Shown here: one piece after another, positions 63,365 through 64,000 of the stretch
Position numbering within the stretch: the first letter of the stretch is position 1
Layout: every line of letters starts with the position of its first letter
NCBI RefSeq assembly: GCF_019317285.1
Contig: NZ_CP079218.1
Coordinates: 992,001 to 1,056,000 of the forward strand
DNA: 64,000 bases
From: Pedobacter sp. D749
GTDB lineage: Bacteria; Bacteroidota; Bacteroidia; Sphingobacteriales; Sphingobacteriaceae
Reading direction: 5' to 3'
Position numbers and translations under genes: made by a program
Notes under the pieces: generated by a model
What the model saw: the letters and a program-made list of their open reading frames with translations, nothing else
What the model was told of the DNA's origin: nothing
Database searches by the model: none

Positions 63365-64000
<636 letters not shown>

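Overview
The window comes from an AT-rich Bacteroidetes chromosome, most likely Pedobacter or a close Sphingobacteriaceae relative. The evidence is a SusC/SusD pair preceded by a FecR anti-sigma factor and an ECF sigma factor, a TAnnTTTG-type promoter, many AraC/HxlR regulators paired with small NTF2-like and SDR enzymes, DUF3570/DUF4266 proteins, and almost no Shine-Dalgarno sites. No rRNA, tRNA, CRISPR array or classical insertion sequence was seen.

Region 1 (1-14.3 kb) looks accessory and defence-like. It holds a glycosyltransferase fused to an NB-ARC-type STAND NTPase with a tightly coupled downstream partner cut by the window edge, and a secreted DNA/RNA non-specific nuclease. A two-gene operon follows, with a calcineurin-like phosphoesterase and an Hsp90-type GHKL ATPase. 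Then come a large protein with a nitrilase-type Glu-Lys-Cys core, a methyltransferase, and a 212-aa protein of unknown function whose leader can form two mutually exclusive RNA pairings.

Region 2 (14.6-21.6 kb) is a redox/metal unit. An OmpR-type two-component system, a cytochrome b561-like protein and a VIT1/CCC1-type transporter are followed by an operon of Rieske lipoprotein, thioredoxin-like protein, ApbE flavinyltransferase, DUF4266 and DUF3570. The same pair of 11-bp-spaced CTTCA direct repeats lies 12 bp before the -7 element (or its near match) of both transcription units, so one regulator probably controls both.

Region 3 (21.6-42.7 kb) is ordinary housekeeping and stress-type content: NmrA, DoxX and HxlR with a palindromic operator, SDRs (one broken by a nonsense codon), AraC and Crp regulators, NTF2-like proteins and serine hydrolases. 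It is interrupted by dispersed repeats and by two clusters of a DUF559-endonuclease element that has hairpin terminal inverted repeats and internally deleted derivatives.

Region 4 (42.7-55.2 kb) holds a secreted protein made of seven 23-aa repeats and a Sus-like locus (sigma, FecR, SusC, SusD, DUF4397, zinc metalloprotease), probably for peptide or protein uptake. A ~125-bp inverted repeat brackets the locus.

Region 5 (55.2-64 kb) is another poorly characterised accessory block. It has three tightly packed minus-strand genes sharing a GRTM motif (a 3-TM protein and two tiny basic proteins), a 584-aa unknown protein, a HEPN-motif protein and a second helical/HEPN-like protein. It ends with the second copy of the 212-aa gene and its switch, an aldo/keto reductase tail fragment, and an aldo/keto reductase that runs off the window.

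A structured ~190-bp dispersed repeat (four copies, with compensatory changes in its hairpin) punctuates the accessory blocks.
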